Shown piece after piece: positions 38,801 to 50,830 of a stretch of DNA of 64,000 nucleotides. Under the pieces are notes generated by a model that ran no database searches, was not told the DNA's origin, and saw only the letters and a program-made list of their open reading frames with translations. This DNA comes from Desmodus rotundus (lineage: Eukaryota; Chordata; Mammalia; Chiroptera; Phyllostomidae). How positions within the stretch are numbered: position 1 is the first letter of the stretch; each line of letters opens with the position of its first letter. The stretch spans positions 57,995,459 through 58,059,458 of the forward strand of contig NC_071392.1 of the NCBI RefSeq assembly GCF_022682495.2, in the 5' to 3' direction. Position numbers and translations under genes: made by a program.

Positions 38801-40390
38801 TTGACATAATAAGCTAATTTGGCAAAACAGCAGGGTTGAAACTCAATATTCAGAAATCAACAGTATTTTTATACACCAACAATGAAAGATCAGAATCAGA
38901 AATCAAAAAAAAATCCCATTTGATATAGCAACAAGAAAATTATAGTACCTAGGAATAAACCTTACCAAGGAGCTGAAAGACCTGTCCTCAGAAAACTACA
39001 CAACACTGAAGAAAGAAATTAAGGAAAATACAAAGAAATGGCAACATACACGGTGTTCATGAATTGGAAGAATCAGCATCATCAAAATGTGCATGTTACC
39101 CAGAGCAATTTATAGATTTATGCAATCCCTATTAAAATATGAATGATATATTTCACAGATATAGAACAAACATTTCAAAAATTTATATGGAAAAACAAAC
39201 CACTCCAAATAGCCTCAGCCATTTGGAGAACAATGAACAAAGCAGGAGGGATCACAATACCTGCTATCAAACTATATTACAAGGCCACTATAATCAAAAC
39301 AGTATGGGACTGGCACAGGAACAGACACAGAGACCAATGGAACAGAACAAGGGCCCAGAAATAAACTCATGTCTCTATGGTCAATTAATATTTGACAAAG
39401 GGGGAAGAAGCATAAAATGGAGTAAAAATAGGCTCTTCAACAAATGATATTGGGCAATCTGGACAGCTACATGCAAAAAAAAAAAAAAAGTGAAACTCAA
39501 ACACCAACTTACACCACACACAAAAATAAATACAATGTGGATAGAAGACTTAAATATGAGTCTTGACCCCATAAAAGCCCTAGAGGAGAACCTAGGTAGG
39601 AAAATCTCAGATATTCCACACACTAATATTTTCACCAATAATACAGCAAGAGATATAAAGGAAAAAATAAACAAATGGGACTTCATGAAAAGAAAAAGCT
39701 TCTGCACGGCTAAAGAAAACATCAGCAAAATGAAAAATGAACCAACCAAACAGGGAAATATATTTGCAAATTATACCTCAGACAAGAGCTTGATCTCCAA
39801 AATTTATGAAGAACTCACATGACTCTACTCCAGGAAGACAACAACCCAATTAAAAAATGGGCAAAGGTGTTGAACAGACACTTCCCCAAGGAGGACATAC
39901 AGAAAGCCCAGAGACACATGAAAAGATGCTCACCATCATTAGCTACCAGAGAGAACAAATTAAAACGACAATGAGATGCTACTTCACACCAGTCCGAATG
40001 GCTATCGTAAACAAATCAACGTTGATTGGAATGCAGACTGGTGAAGCCACTGTGGAAAACAGTATGGGATTTACTCAGAAAACTAAAAATGGAACTGCCT
40101 TTTGTCCTAGTGATTCCACTGCTGGGATTATACCCTAAGAACCCTGAAACACCAATTCAAAAGAACCAATGCACTCCAATGTTCATAAGAGTACGATTTA
40201 CAATAGCCAAGTGCTGGAAGCAACCTAAGTGCCATTCAGTAAATTAATGGGTCAGAAAACCATGGTATGTTTACACAATGGAATACTACACTGCAGAAAG
40301 AAAGAAGGAGCTCCTACCCTCCACGACAGCATGGATGGAACTGGAGACCATTTGCTAAGTAAAACAAGCTAGTAATACCATATGATCTCA
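35827..40390 (+). pseudogene. L1-D ORF2 remnant, split by a solo LTR
   Basis: Begins near 35836 (ATGAATAAGTACC). Endonuclease pieces are open at 35997-36203 and 36344-36583. After the LTR (37170-37981) the reverse transcriptase is visible at 38244-38432 ([17 protein letters not shown]) and 38545-38817, with the catalytic F-A-D-D near 38743-38754. C-terminal pieces are 39490-39822 and 40026-40247. Stops and frameshifts occur throughout, so no activity is expected. Confidence 0.87.
37170..37981 (+). mobile_element. Solo LTR, family X, copy 2
   Basis: An 812 bp LTR from TGCTGGG to ...AACA, flanked by a perfect 6 bp duplication, ctgaac, at 37164-37169 and 37982-37987. An AATAAA lies near 37856. 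It matches the antisense copy at 15191-16010 over most of its length (e.g. the shared 'tccccggggacatcaggcct' segment), with a different 3' end after 'cttattctcatcc'. It splits L1-D ORF2. Confidence 0.92.
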
Positions 40391-40650
40391 CCTATAAGTA
40401 GAGCCTAATAACCAACCAAACAAGCAAGCAAAACACAACCGGAGACATTGAAATAAAGAACAATATGACAATAAGCAGAGAGGAGGGGGGCAGGGATAAT
40501 AGGGGCTAATGGGGGGACCATCAAGGTACATGTGTGAAGGACACATGGACAAAGCCAAAGGGGCTGTGTTCAAGGTTGGAAAGAGGGGATGGGTGGGGTA
40601 GGGGTGGGAGTGATTGAAAATGGAGTAATTGTACTTGAAAAATAATCAGG

Positions 40651-40945
40651 GGTGGTGGTTGGGATGGTTGCAGTGGGGGGGATGGGAGAGGATAGTGGGG
40701 AGAGGGGTCTATAGGAGCTACTATAAAGGACACAAGGACAAAATCAAGGGGGAGGGTAAAGGTGGGGGAGGGAGGTGGGACTGTCTGGGGTGGGGTGGAG
40801 GGAAGGGGAGAAAATGCAAACAATTGTAACTGAATAAAAATAAATAAATAAATTTATAAAAAAAAGAAATGGAAACAACTATACTTGAACAACAATAAAA
40901 TATAAAATAATATAAAATAAAATCCATAATAAAAATTTTTCAATA
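40651..40945 (+). mobile_element. Composite of L1 3' ends after L1-D
   Basis: A second L1 3'UTR (40660-40862: G-rich tract, 'caattgtaactgaataaaaa' tail) directly follows the L1-D tail, and a third tail-like piece ('ctatacttgaacaacaataa') follows at 40880-40900. It is either a short L1 inserted in the L1-D tail or two short insertions. Confidence 0.7.
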
Positions 40946-42578
40946 ATAAAAAAATTTAAAAAGAAACTCAAGGAAAATAATAAAAAGTAAATAAATAAAC
41001 AAATAAAAACAATGAATTTTTGTGAAATGCCATTCAGTATCTCTAAAAATTTTTATTTCACTCCTTATCTCTATAAATACTATTAATTATATTAATGTAG
41101 CTCCTAATATTGAATCATTCCTGGCATAAACTTTACTTAATTACTGTTAATAGGTTAGGCTAGTTTAAGTTGAAGTAACAAATGGCCCTCAATCTTAGGT
41201 GCTAATAAGTGTTTGTTTCTCTCTCATACTACATATCCCATTATGAGTCAGCCGTAACTCTGATACACACCACCTTCATTCCGGAACCGAAGTCCTTGAA
41301 GTAGCCATCATTTAGAACATTTCTGATCTTAGAGAAGAGAGAAATGTGATGAACCAAAGACTGACACTTAAAACTTTTACTCAGAAGTTTTGGCCTGTCA
41401 CTGCCACTCACAATTTATTGGCCAAAAACAAGTCACATGGTCACATCTAAGTTCAACAAGGCAGGGATGTATAATCTTTATATAAAGAAGCATCAAAATA
41501 TTTTGTGAAAAATAACACAATATACCACACATTATAAATTTTGCAACAACATTTATATGGCAGACTGATATACAGTTTTTCACCTTGAATGAAATAATCT
41601 GAAAGTAAAATTACATATTTATTACTGCAAGGTGACTGACTAGTACAGTAGCTAACTTAAAAAAAAAGTATTCTGTGTTGTGGGGGGAAACTAATTTCTG
41701 CCTTCAAGCCTTTATAACAAGTCACTTAATATATCAAATATGATCTGTGATACATACCTGTGTTTGAGACTGCGTAGTCAATGCTGATGTGGCTGCCCCA
41801 CCACCCATAATGAGGGCTGGCCAGAGAGCCCCTGTTCAGAAGGAATGCATATTGTTCTGGGAATAGATTGTAACTCCTTCCTTATTTCCTTTTGAGAGTG
41901 GCTTTTTGTCCTGTGAGTGTCTCTTGACCTTTTGTTTCTGCATGTACACACTGAGGTAATGTAGCTCAGAGTTATGTGTAGGACACATGCCTCCTTTGTC
42001 TGGGACCCCTTAATAATGAGCCTTAGACTGGAGTAGGTGCAGTCTCTCTCTCATCCACCTGCCACCATCAGGGCACTCCCCTGTAAAGTGAGTAACAAAT
42101 GGCATGTCCACATCTGCTAATCCTCTAGGTGGTTTTTTGGAATATCAGGAACACTTAAGCAGCTCCTTGGTTTGGAGCTCCTGCATTACAGAGAGCTATG
42201 CTTTTAATATTGTCATCTCTCACTTTTTTACCTTGTATCACAACATGCCATGTCATCTGTACACATTCCTGATAGTACTTGCAGCTGAGCGATTCTGATG
42301 AAGACAAGGCTGGACTATGAACAGGTTACTAAGGAGGTGATAATTTTCTTTTGAGTGGGGATTGGAGGTTTTCCTATCACCTTCCTGTTTCTTTCTTTAC
42401 CTGCCCCTCCTCATCAAGCTTCCTGTGTGTACAGCATCTTTTACCTAGGAATCCCAAAAGGAGTATAAACATGACCACACCTGTAAGACAGGCTATTGCT
42501 AAATATTTATTCATATTTTTCATATGGATTAATTGAAAACACCAAATAGTGAAGGGGCCTAAGCCTGCTTGCCTAAGG
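40946..42578. other. Unassigned intergenic stretch
   Basis: No conserved coding frame. Around 41145-41280 and 41815-42300 the base pattern looks like old interspersed repeats (the second possibly an LTR), but I cannot assign a family. No regulatory element can be supported. Confidence 0.35.
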
Positions 42579-42590
42579 AAACCCTCTAGA

Positions 42591-42793
42591 GCCCTGGCTG
42601 GTTTGGCTCAGTGAATTGAGTGCTGGCCTGTGAACCAGTGTTTCTGGTTCAATTCCCACTCTAGGGCACACGCCTGGGTTGTGGGTTAGGTCCCCAGTAG
42701 GAGTCGTGTGAAACACAGCCACACATTGATTTCTCTCCTTTCCCTTCTCTATAAATAAATAAATAAAACCTTTTAAAAAATGAAAAGAAAAGT
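42591..42793 (+). repeat. VES-type SINE (tRNA-derived) with TSD
   Basis: A bat SINE of the VES type starting GCCCTGGCTGG. It has the tRNA-derived A box (tggctcagtgaattgag) and B box (ggttcaattcc), followed by the 'cacattgatttctctcc' body and an A-rich AAATAAAT tail. The 12 bp aaaccctctaga flanks it at 42579-42590 and 42794-42805. Confidence 0.93.
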
Positions 42794-43023
42794 AAACCCT
42801 CTAGAGGTGCTGTCTATTGAGCATTTCCCTTACTTTTTCACTATGCCACAGGACAGAGACCACTGTTTGTCAAGTACTGGCTGTTTCATGTATATATAGT
42901 TTATTTTTGTTTCATCTTCGTGGTATGCAACTTCACCAAAACTGGGAGCAATAAAACCTTGTCTTATCAGGTATTATTAAATCTATTAATTGTTCTATAA
43001 GTATGATTAATTATATTAATGGA

Positions 43024-43240
43024 GCCCTAGCTGGTGTAGCTCAGTGGATTGAGCATGGGCCTGTGAACCAAAGGGTCACTGATTCGATTCCCAGTCAGGA
43101 CACATGCCTGAGTTGCAGGCCAGGTCCCCAGTGGGGGATGCATGAGAGGCAACCACACATTGATGTTTCTCTCTTTCTCCCTCCCTTCGCTTCTCTCTAA
43201 AAATGAATAAATAAAATCTTAAAAAATAAATTTTATTAAA
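43024..43240 (+). repeat. VES-type SINE (tRNA-derived)
   Basis: A second VES copy, closer to an intact form: 'gtagctcagtggattgag' A box and 'ggtcactgattcgattccc' B box, the 'gggggatgcatgagaggcaa' segment, the 'cacattgatgtttctctc' body, then AATAAATAAA tail. The frame seen across it is a chance ORF. Confidence 0.93.
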
Positions 43241-43714
43241 AAGTCTATTAATTGCTGAATGGAGAATGGTGGGAGAGATGAAAGGAGGAAGCCAATTATA
43301 GAAAAATGGAACAAATGACAGTAAAATTTGTAATTTATCTGAAAGTCATACAGTACACATTCAACATGGTATCTTAAACCTTTACTAACAATAGAACCAT
43401 ATACTGACTCCCAAATCTATGATGGCCACAAGCTGCATGCAAAATGCCAATGCCTTTGATTCAAATTCTACACAAACAAAACTGTCACTTGCTTGTATTT
43501 CACAACAGAAGGCCCACCCAGGTCCTGATTTTCTATGATTTTTCCATAGCAAGAAAAGAACTAGCAAGCACTAAAAGGAAGTGAAAGTTGTTAGAGAACA
43601 GGCAGATATGAAGCAATATAGAAACTGACACATACAAAATAGAATAGTATGCAACTGTTAAAGAATAAAGTGCCACAAAGCTGTTTGTACAGTGTTCTAA
43701 CATTTATTTCTAAA

Positions 43715-43899
43715 TAACTTTCTTTCATTTTTAAAATCTGTATTGTATTTTTTCCATTACCATTTAGTCCCTCTATACCCCCTCGCCCCAGCAACCACCA
43801 TGCTGTTGTACATGTCCATGAGTCCTTTTTCCTTTTTGCTCAAACCCTCCACCCCCTAAACTACCTCCCACAGCTGTCATACTGCTCTCCACCTATGAG
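43715..43899 (-). mobile_element. Short antisense L1/HAL1 3' end with TSD
   Basis: Antisense 3' end of an L1-like element: the T/A-rich tail is on the left, then 'atgtccatgagtcc' and C-rich sequence. It is flanked by 19 bp repeats (tctaacatttatt-ctaaa / -ttaaa) at 43696-43714 and 43900-43918 with one difference. Confidence 0.82.
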
Positions 43900-43918
43900 T
43901 CTAACATTTATTTTTAAA

Positions 43919-44440
43919 AGATTGTACATATTGTGATATTTACCAATAAACACTGGCAAAAGTTCTCTCAAGGAAAGAGACTTCTCACTGAGTAATCTAT
44001 TCAAAGAACATTTTTTTATTTTTTAAACAGGAGAAAATCAAAGTTTAATACATGCACATGGGGAATTGACATAAGTATGGCACAAAGAAATATTTGTAAA
44101 GACACTCCACGAAAGAAATGACTTCCAACAATTAAAGCCTTATACTCTATTAGCATATTTAAATTAATTGTTTTAAAAAGCTTCTCTTCAATAAATATTA
44201 AGAATGTAGGAAAATAGCTCATGAATGTCCTTTATCGGAGACAATTATTTCATTAAGCCTGTGATACCAAGAGGGTTAAATTAGCCTTTTCAAAGCAAAG
44301 ATAACAGATTTCTGGCTTTTGTAGGCTCTGGTGCTCAGAGTGAAGAAAGAGCTTTGGCTTCCTAATATAGTCTTACTATAAAACTAGTAAAAACCTAAAG
44401 GTATGGTTCTCTAAAGTGTGGTTGTTTAGAAAACAGAGGA
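43919..44440. other. Unassigned spacer
   Basis: About 520 bp of AT-rich sequence. I see no gene, no clear repeat family and no regulatory element in it. Confidence 0.4.
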
Positions 44441-44459
44441 TAGGACCTGTTAGCTTTTA

Positions 44460-45963
44460 TTTCTTTTCTTTTTTAAGTGTATTTTATTGATTATGACATT
44501 ACAGTTGTCCCATTTTTTCTCTCCCTTTTAACACCTCCAGCCCTGTACCCACCCTCCCTCCAGCATTACCTGCCTTTTTCATGTCCATGAGTTCATGTCC
44601 ATGGGTCATACATATAGGTTCTTTGGCTTCTCCATTCCTCTACTATTCTTAACCTCCCCCTGTCTATTTTGTACATACCAATTATGCTTCTTATTCCTGG
44701 TATATATTCCCCCATTTTACCCCCTTCCCCTCCCTGCTGGTAACCATCCATGTGATCTCCATTTCTTTGATTCCATTCCTATTCTAGTTGTTTGCTTAGT
44801 TTGTTTTTGTTTTTGTTTTTTAGGTTCAAGTTGTTGATAGTTGTGAGTTTGTTGTCATTGTACTGTTCATAGTTTTCATCTTCTTCGTTTTCTTAGATAA
44901 TTCCCTTTAACATTTTATATAATAAGGGCTTGGAGATGATGAACTCCTTTAACTTGACCTCATCTGCAAAGCACTTTGTCTGCCTTTCCATTCTAAATGA
45001 AAGCTTTGCTGAATAGAGTAACCTAGGTTGTAAGTCCTTGCTTTTCATCACAGAATGTTTATTTCTTCCTTCTGTTCCAAATCCTTGATTTGAGTCCCAG
45101 TTTCCTAGCTTGCATAGCTTTCACTTCTTCCTATATTTTGTATCTATAGTCCATCATTTCTGTGAGCATCTTGATTACCAGTGTTTTGAACTCTGCATCT
45201 GATAGGTTGGCTATCTCCTCGTGGCTTAGTTCTTTTTTTGCAGTTTTGAACTGTTCTTTCATTTGGGTCATATTTCTTTGCCTCAGCATACCCGTTACAT
45301 TGTAAGTGGCAGAGCCTTAAGTATTGGCCAGGGCAGGGCAACCCACTTTGATGTGTTGTGGTTCTGTATGTTGGGAAAGGGTCAAAGAGGGAACAATGCT
45401 GCTTGCTCAGCTCTTGCCCCACTTTCAGTCACTTCCTATACTACCCACAAGCAAATTGGGCCTTTCTGGTGCTGATTCCTGGGTGGGTGGTTTTGTGTAC
45501 ATTCTAGGACACTGTGGGTCTCTCCAATGAACTCTCCTGTGAGGCTGAGAGTTTCTCCTGCCACCACAACTCCCAAAGGATTTATAGCCAGAGGTTTTGA
45601 GGATTTAGTTTCTCACACTCTGGAACCCTCATTGCACGGTCTGTCTTGCTCCCCAGTTGTTCCTCCCAGCTTATCTGCACATGATTGTGGAACCACCTGG
45701 TCTTCCAGTTGCCAACTTGCCTACCTGGTCTATCACCTTGCCATGCATCCTCTCGGCCCCAGCTGCCCATCTCCACCCTCCTACCAGTCGAGATGAATGT
45801 TTCTTCTTTAACTCCTTGATTTTCAGGCTTCCATACAGTTTGATTTTCTGGCACTTCTGGTTGTTTTTTGTTTGTTTGTTTTTAAATATGTTGTTGCCCT
45901 TATTTTGGTTGTGTAGGGAAGCAAAGCATATCTACCTAGGCCTCCATGTTGGCCAGAAGTTCC
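44460..45963 (-). mobile_element. Antisense HAL1, internally deleted, with TSD
   Basis: On the minus strand: HAL1 5'UTR from 45963, ORF1 start (near 45265), N-terminal half, then a jump near 45053 straight to the C-terminal part of ORF1 (45052-44890), and the 3'UTR with tail at 44500-44460. The RRM region of ORF1 is missing. Flanking repeats of about 18 bp (taggacctgtta-cttt) are at 44441-44459 and 45964-45981. Confidence 0.88.
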
Positions 45964-45981
45964 TAGGACCTGTTAACTTTA

Positions 45982-46941
45982 AACTAACTCTTATATTTTA
46001 CATGTGCTTATGTACACAAATTTTTTAAGCTTTCAAATTATTTGGAGTAAAGCAGTTATTTTGCACATTTTCAGTTGGGCAGACAGTTACTAAAACAGAA
46101 ATAAAATAAACAACAATGAAGCAAGAAATTCCAAAATGAGAATATCCACAAGCTACTTAACAATATGAATTCAGGATATAGTGACCAAAACAAAAGGCTT
46201 CTGTGGACAAAAAAGGGCCACATACTAAACCTGACAAGCTCAGAAGAGGCCTGTGTGATTGCCTTATGAACTCAAGAGACCTAAAGTAAACACTCAGTGT
46301 GGTCTGAAATTAAAACTTTCTAACTAAAAGCAGGTCATGGAGGGCAGACATGTCCTAGGCTAGAATCTTCTCTGTCAAAAGTCAATCTTTACCTTAATTA
46401 AGCCTGTCTATTGTCTTTTTTTTTTTTTTTTTGCATCTAGAATAACAGACTTTTGGAATGTCAAATTTTCTTTTTACAGACTCCTCAAAGCACAAGTACC
46501 GCACCAGAGCTGAGACCACAAATCCTCTCATTGTTATTGTTATCATGTTAAATGCTGAGTGTTAACTCTCCTGTACTCCCGCCTCGGTAAAAGAAGCATA
46601 TGTCTATCATTTTACTTTTTACCAACACCAGAGGTTTCCATATTTTGCTTTCCCCTGCCACCCTAATCGATTGTTAATGAATTTCATGTAAATTCAAATG
46701 CCCCCTCTTTTGATTATGTATAAAATAAGGGGCAAGACTGCTATTTTCTAGAGCATTTTCTCAGTTTGTTGAGATTTTTCTTCATGACCATTGTCGTCAG
46801 TTTTGCTCAAAAAAACTCATAAAAATTCTGTAGGTTTGGACATTTCTTGCATTGACACTGTTCTTCCTGAGCGTTCTAATATTGACAAATAAAAACCTCT
46901 TTAGTAAATCTCATCCTTCTCATCAATAAAGCTGAAAACTA
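45982..46941. other. Unassigned stretch, possible LTR remnant
   Basis: No gene. The part about 46550-46940 has a TATA-like 'gtataaaataaggggc' (about 46718) and a later 'aataaa' (about 46889 and 46925), which would suit an old LTR cut by the provirus, but no partner copy is present in the window to test it. Confidence 0.3.
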
Positions 46942-46949
46942 TGGGGAGC

Positions 46950-47305
46950 TGTATGGAAAATGGAGTCATTCAGGCTCCCTCACCTGGATATCTGGGAAAC
47001 TGGGACTTAGCAGTGTTTCTATAACTGTGCTTAAGGGCCCACATGTACAGAATCAAGGTCTGCTATATAACCAGTGTTAGTTTATGTTGGCACCCAGATG
47101 GCTTTGTATGCACTTAGTATATAAGGGAGTTGGGACTTTCCAAGGCGCGACTGGTGGCTTGTGGCAATCGTGGATCACCCTACCCTGATTAAAGGCCTGT
47201 CAGACATCCTGACAGCTCCATTCATTCTTCCATCTGCCCAAATGAATCCTGGGTGAACCTGCCCAGCCTTGAATGGGGTGCAGGACAATTGGAAGGATTT
47301 GATGC
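46950..47305 (+). repeat. 5' LTR of the provirus
   Basis: Matches 53215-53767 minus its insert. It starts TGTATGGAAAATGG and ends about GATGCA. It shows a TATA box (tatataag, 47118-47125) and an attaaa signal (47188-47193). The exact edges are uncertain by several bases. No convincing tRNA primer-binding site follows. Confidence 0.8.
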
Positions 47306-47308
47306 AGT

Positions 47309-48697
47309 ATGGTAGGGAGCCATAGGTGGGTGGCCTGCCACCAGTGTCATTCAGTGGCAGGGCTCCATGCAGCTTGGAGTCCTCTCCCCCCAGCCCCGCA
47401 TGCAGCACTGGCCCAATGTTGGTGGTCACCCAACACAGTAGAGAAGGCTCTGTTGGTGGTAGGGGAGACTCTGGAGAAGCCAAATGTCCTGGCAGACATG
47501 GAGTCAGTGGGCTGGGCATTTGTTAAAGCTTTACAAGCTGTGACGGAGACTGAGCCTTATAATGGGGTGCAGTTATATGGGCTCTGAGAGGGAGCAGAAG
47601 CCTTGGAAGCTCAGGTCCGTACCCTGGAGGAGGACCAAGGACAGCAGAATTGTGGTGGTCCCCCTCCCTGATGACAATGGATCACTCAGAGGAGGGGGAA
47701 GAGGAACTGAGTCCCCTGTGGGCCCACCCAGTAGTGATACAGAAAATGAAATCACAGCAGCCTATGGCACCTGGGGGGAATCCAGTTGGCCCTGACCAGA
47801 TAGTTCAGCACACAACATACTGTCCCTATATGCAGGCCAAGCTAGTAGATCTGGAGAAGCAGTTTCAGCAGCTGCCCAGGGAGCCCTTGGTGGTGTGGCT
47901 CCTCTGCCTTTGGGATTTAGGGGTGGATAGTATTACATGTACTGATCATGAGATGGAAAAGTTGGTTTCCATCACGACTCACCCTTCCCTGCACCAATGG
48001 CTACAAAATAGCCAGTGAAATGGAAGGGTGCAGAGATCTCATTCTTGGTTAGAATGGGTCATGGCTGCTATCTTACAGTCTGGGCAGATGAAGGAGAGGT
48101 GCCAGATTCTGTGAGTAAATGGCCGTCCTATGCAGACTTAGTGCAGATTCTGTGGGAGTTGGGCATGGGCCAGGCCATGTTTAGTCTTAATACTTGTGGC
48201 CCTGATGATGAATGTTTTACAGCAGGAATGAGGGATCTGGTACTGCAGCATGTCCCCTCTGCCTCTTTTGGCTCCCTCATGACTAATTTGGACCCATGCG
48301 TCAGCACTGTATTAATGACGTCACCACAATGGTGGCAAGTCTGGGAAAGGCAGAGAGTCAGAGGCCGCAGAAAGGAGTTTGGACAGTGTCTTGAGACCCC
48401 TCTGTCTCTCCAGCAAAAAACAACACCATGTGGGTGACTAGGACCCAGATGTGGTTAGATATTTGGGGGGCTGGAGTGGATCAAAATAAGGTTGATGGGA
48501 AGGCAAACACCTACTTACTAGAACTGTGGAAACAGTTGCAAGCTGACCAATGTTTCCTGCAGCCCAAGAAGAAGAAGGAGGCAAAGGGGAAACACGGGGG
48601 TGTGCCCCAGGAGGCCCATCCTGTGTGTCTGGCAGACCATCTGACTATGCCAACCTCGCAAGAAGAAGAAGGAAATATCCTTTGGCAATTTGAATAG
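47309..48697 (+). pseudogene. gag: Retroviral gag-like region
   Basis: Position between the 5' LTR and the protease, and a run of overlapping open pieces in shifting frames (47309-47587, 47650-48018, 48015-48437, 48428-48697), identify this as gag. An intact gag would make the matrix, capsid and nucleocapsid proteins of the particle. The capsid part is probably 47820-48400. I see no Cys-Cys-His-Cys knuckle; a basic Lys-rich segment (KKKKEAKGKHG) is near 48565-48600. At least three frameshifts break it. Confidence 0.65.
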
Positions 48698-48727
48698 GGG
48701 GAGGGCCGAGGGACCCATCTACAGGGG

Positions 48728-48955
48728 ATGGATGGGGACTGGAGGCCACATGTAGAATGGGCTATTCACTGGTTCCCTACAAATGTCCAGCAAGGCCTGG
48801 CTCTACTAGTCACAGGGGCAGAATATACTCTCCTATATGGAAACTCTGACAAGTTTCCAGGGTCTGAGGCCTCTACTGATGGCTATGGTGGGCCGCAGTG
48901 CAAAGGTGAAGGCTGTGCAGCTTTCCCTGAGTATAGAGGGGTTGTGCCCCCATGA
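48728..48955 (+). pseudogene. Retroviral protease remnant
   Basis: A 75-codon frame containing ALLVTGAEYTLLYG (about 48802-48843), the flap-preceding active-site strand of a retroviral aspartic protease. The catalytic Asp expected before T-G-A is absent, with Val directly before Thr, so an aspartate codon seems to have been lost. The frame ends at 48953-48955, before the expected C-terminal part of the domain. Confidence 0.75.
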
Positions 48956-49089
48956 ATATACTGTTTACCCCCATTCCTAAGTATATCCTGGGCATTGATG
49001 TGCTTTAAGGATTGTAGCTGCAAACCACTGCAGGAGAGTTCTGCCTGAAAGTGAGAGTGGTAAAAGTCATTGTGCAGGGGCATGCTGAG

Positions 49090-50830
49090 CATCCTCCTGC
49101 TCAGTTGCTGTCCTGATGACGGGTGATGGAGGTTAAGCAGCACCAGTTGCCTAGGGGCCATGAGGAGGTGATGGCAACTATAGGAGAGTTGGAAAAGGTA
49201 GGGATAATTAGAGTTGCTCACAGTCCCTTCAACTCTCCTGTGTTGCCAGTGAGAAAGCCAGATGGCACATGGAGAATGACCATAGATTATTGAGAATTAA
49301 ATAAAGTTATTCCCTCAATACATGCAGCAGTCCCCTCTGTGATGGGCTTGGACTGATTAACTAATGAGCTGGGAACTTACCACTTCGTAGCTGATCTAGC
49401 AAATGCCTTTTTCTCCGTTGGTGTTGCTCCGGAGAGTCAAGATCAGTTTGCATTCACATGGGAAGGCCAACAATGGACCTTTACAGTGCTCCCTCAGGGG
49501 TATTTACACAGCCTGATCATTTGTCACAGGTTGTGGCAGATGACCTGGCCAAGTGGCCATGGCCCACCGCAGTGCACCTTTTTCATTACATTGATGATAT
49601 TTTGCTAACCAGTGATTCTCTTACAGAGTTAGAGAAGGCAGTCCCTCAAAGTATTGCCACACCTGAAGTCATATGGCTGGGCAGTCAATGAGGCCAAGTG
49701 CAAAGGCCTGGAGTATCTGTCAAATTCTTGGGGGTTGTCTGGTCAAGTAAGACAAAAGTAATCCCCAATGCAGTGATAGATAAAATTCAGGTGTATCCTA
49801 CCCCTACCACTATGAAGCAGCTCCAAATGTTTTGGGGCCTGCTTGGGTACTGGTGGGTATTTGTAGCTCACCTCACTCAAGTTGTTCACCCCTTGTATGC
49901 TTTGGCGAAAAAAGGAACAAACTGGCACTGGACCCCAACCTTGGAACAAGCATTCCAAGGAGCAAACCATATTGTTAAACACACTCAGGCCTTGCATTTT
50001 TGGATTCTGCCAGAGCTTGTGAACTAGATGTGCATGTGACACAAGAAGGCTCTGGGTGGGGTCTTGGCAGAGATTGGAACAGCTGTGTCAACCCCTGTGA
50101 TTCTGGTCCCAACTATGGAAGGGAACAGAGGTATGGTACTCCATGATTGAAAAGCAACTGGTGGTGGTGTATGCTGCCCGTTGGCCAGAGAGGCTATAAC
50201 AGGAACTGCCCTCATGACAGTGAGGGCCACTTACCCCATTGCTAGGTGTGTCTAAGACTGGATGGCCAAGCCTCACAGTGGAATGGCCCAGACATTCACA
50301 TTGGCTAAGTGTGGGACTTATCTGCAACAAAGGTGTACTCTGTCGACTTATGGGCTGAGTTGCAGGAAGTGTGAGGCCCTGTTACCTATCTAGATGAAAC
50401 ATCTCCTGCTCCTGCCACATTAGAAGTGGAAGCTAGCCCATTCTGTGAAGGGTAGGCATCTATTCCCTCAGATGCATGATATACTGATGGGCCCAGCAGG
50501 GGCCAGACCACCAAGTGAACTGCTTAGTTATTCACCAGAGACAGATACAATCTGGTTTGACGCTGGAGTTGGTCAGAGCAGCCAGTGGGCAGAACTGCAA
50601 GCCTTGTGGCTCGTGGTTGCAAATGAAGCACCACCCCTATTTGCATAGATATTTGGGCAGTGTACCGGGGATTAATGTTATGGATCTCTACATGGCATAC
50701 AAATAAATGGATGGTTATGCATAGGCCATTATGGGGGCAGGCCTTGTGGCAAGACCTATGGGAATTAGGCCACCAGAAACAAATCACTGTATATCATGTG
50801 ACTGGGCATGCACCCCCTAGCCTCCTCCGG
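49090..50830 (+). pseudogene. pol: Reverse transcriptase and RNase H remnant
   Basis: RT motifs in order: RKPDGTWRMTIDY (about 49252-49290, followed by an in-frame TGA), [12 protein letters not shown] (about 49477-49512) and [10 protein letters not shown] (about 49588-49617), then VKFLGVVWS (about 49719-49745) and the thumb/connection to about 50030. RNase H follows, with a QWAELQALWLV motif near 50584-50616. The motifs lie in different frames, so several frameshifts separate them. An intact enzyme would copy the viral RNA into DNA. Confidence 0.88.

Larger units (their letters stand above)
32226..40650 (+). mobile_element. L1-D, full-length layout, broken
   Basis: A sense L1 starting 'gggaggaggaagatggtgga' near 32235, with a 5'UTR of the L1-B type followed by a T-rich array (33390-34560), ORF1 (34887-35780), ORF2 (about 35827-40390) and a 3'UTR ending 'gtacttgaaaaataat' near 40646. 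A solo LTR (37170-37981) lies in the middle of ORF2. Both ORFs have many stops and frameshifts. Confidence 0.87.

Noticed and set aside
42591..43240. tRNA-like A and B boxes that could be tRNA genes
   Set aside because: They are the 5' parts of VES SINEs; no complete cloverleaf or anticodon arm is present, and an A-rich tail follows.
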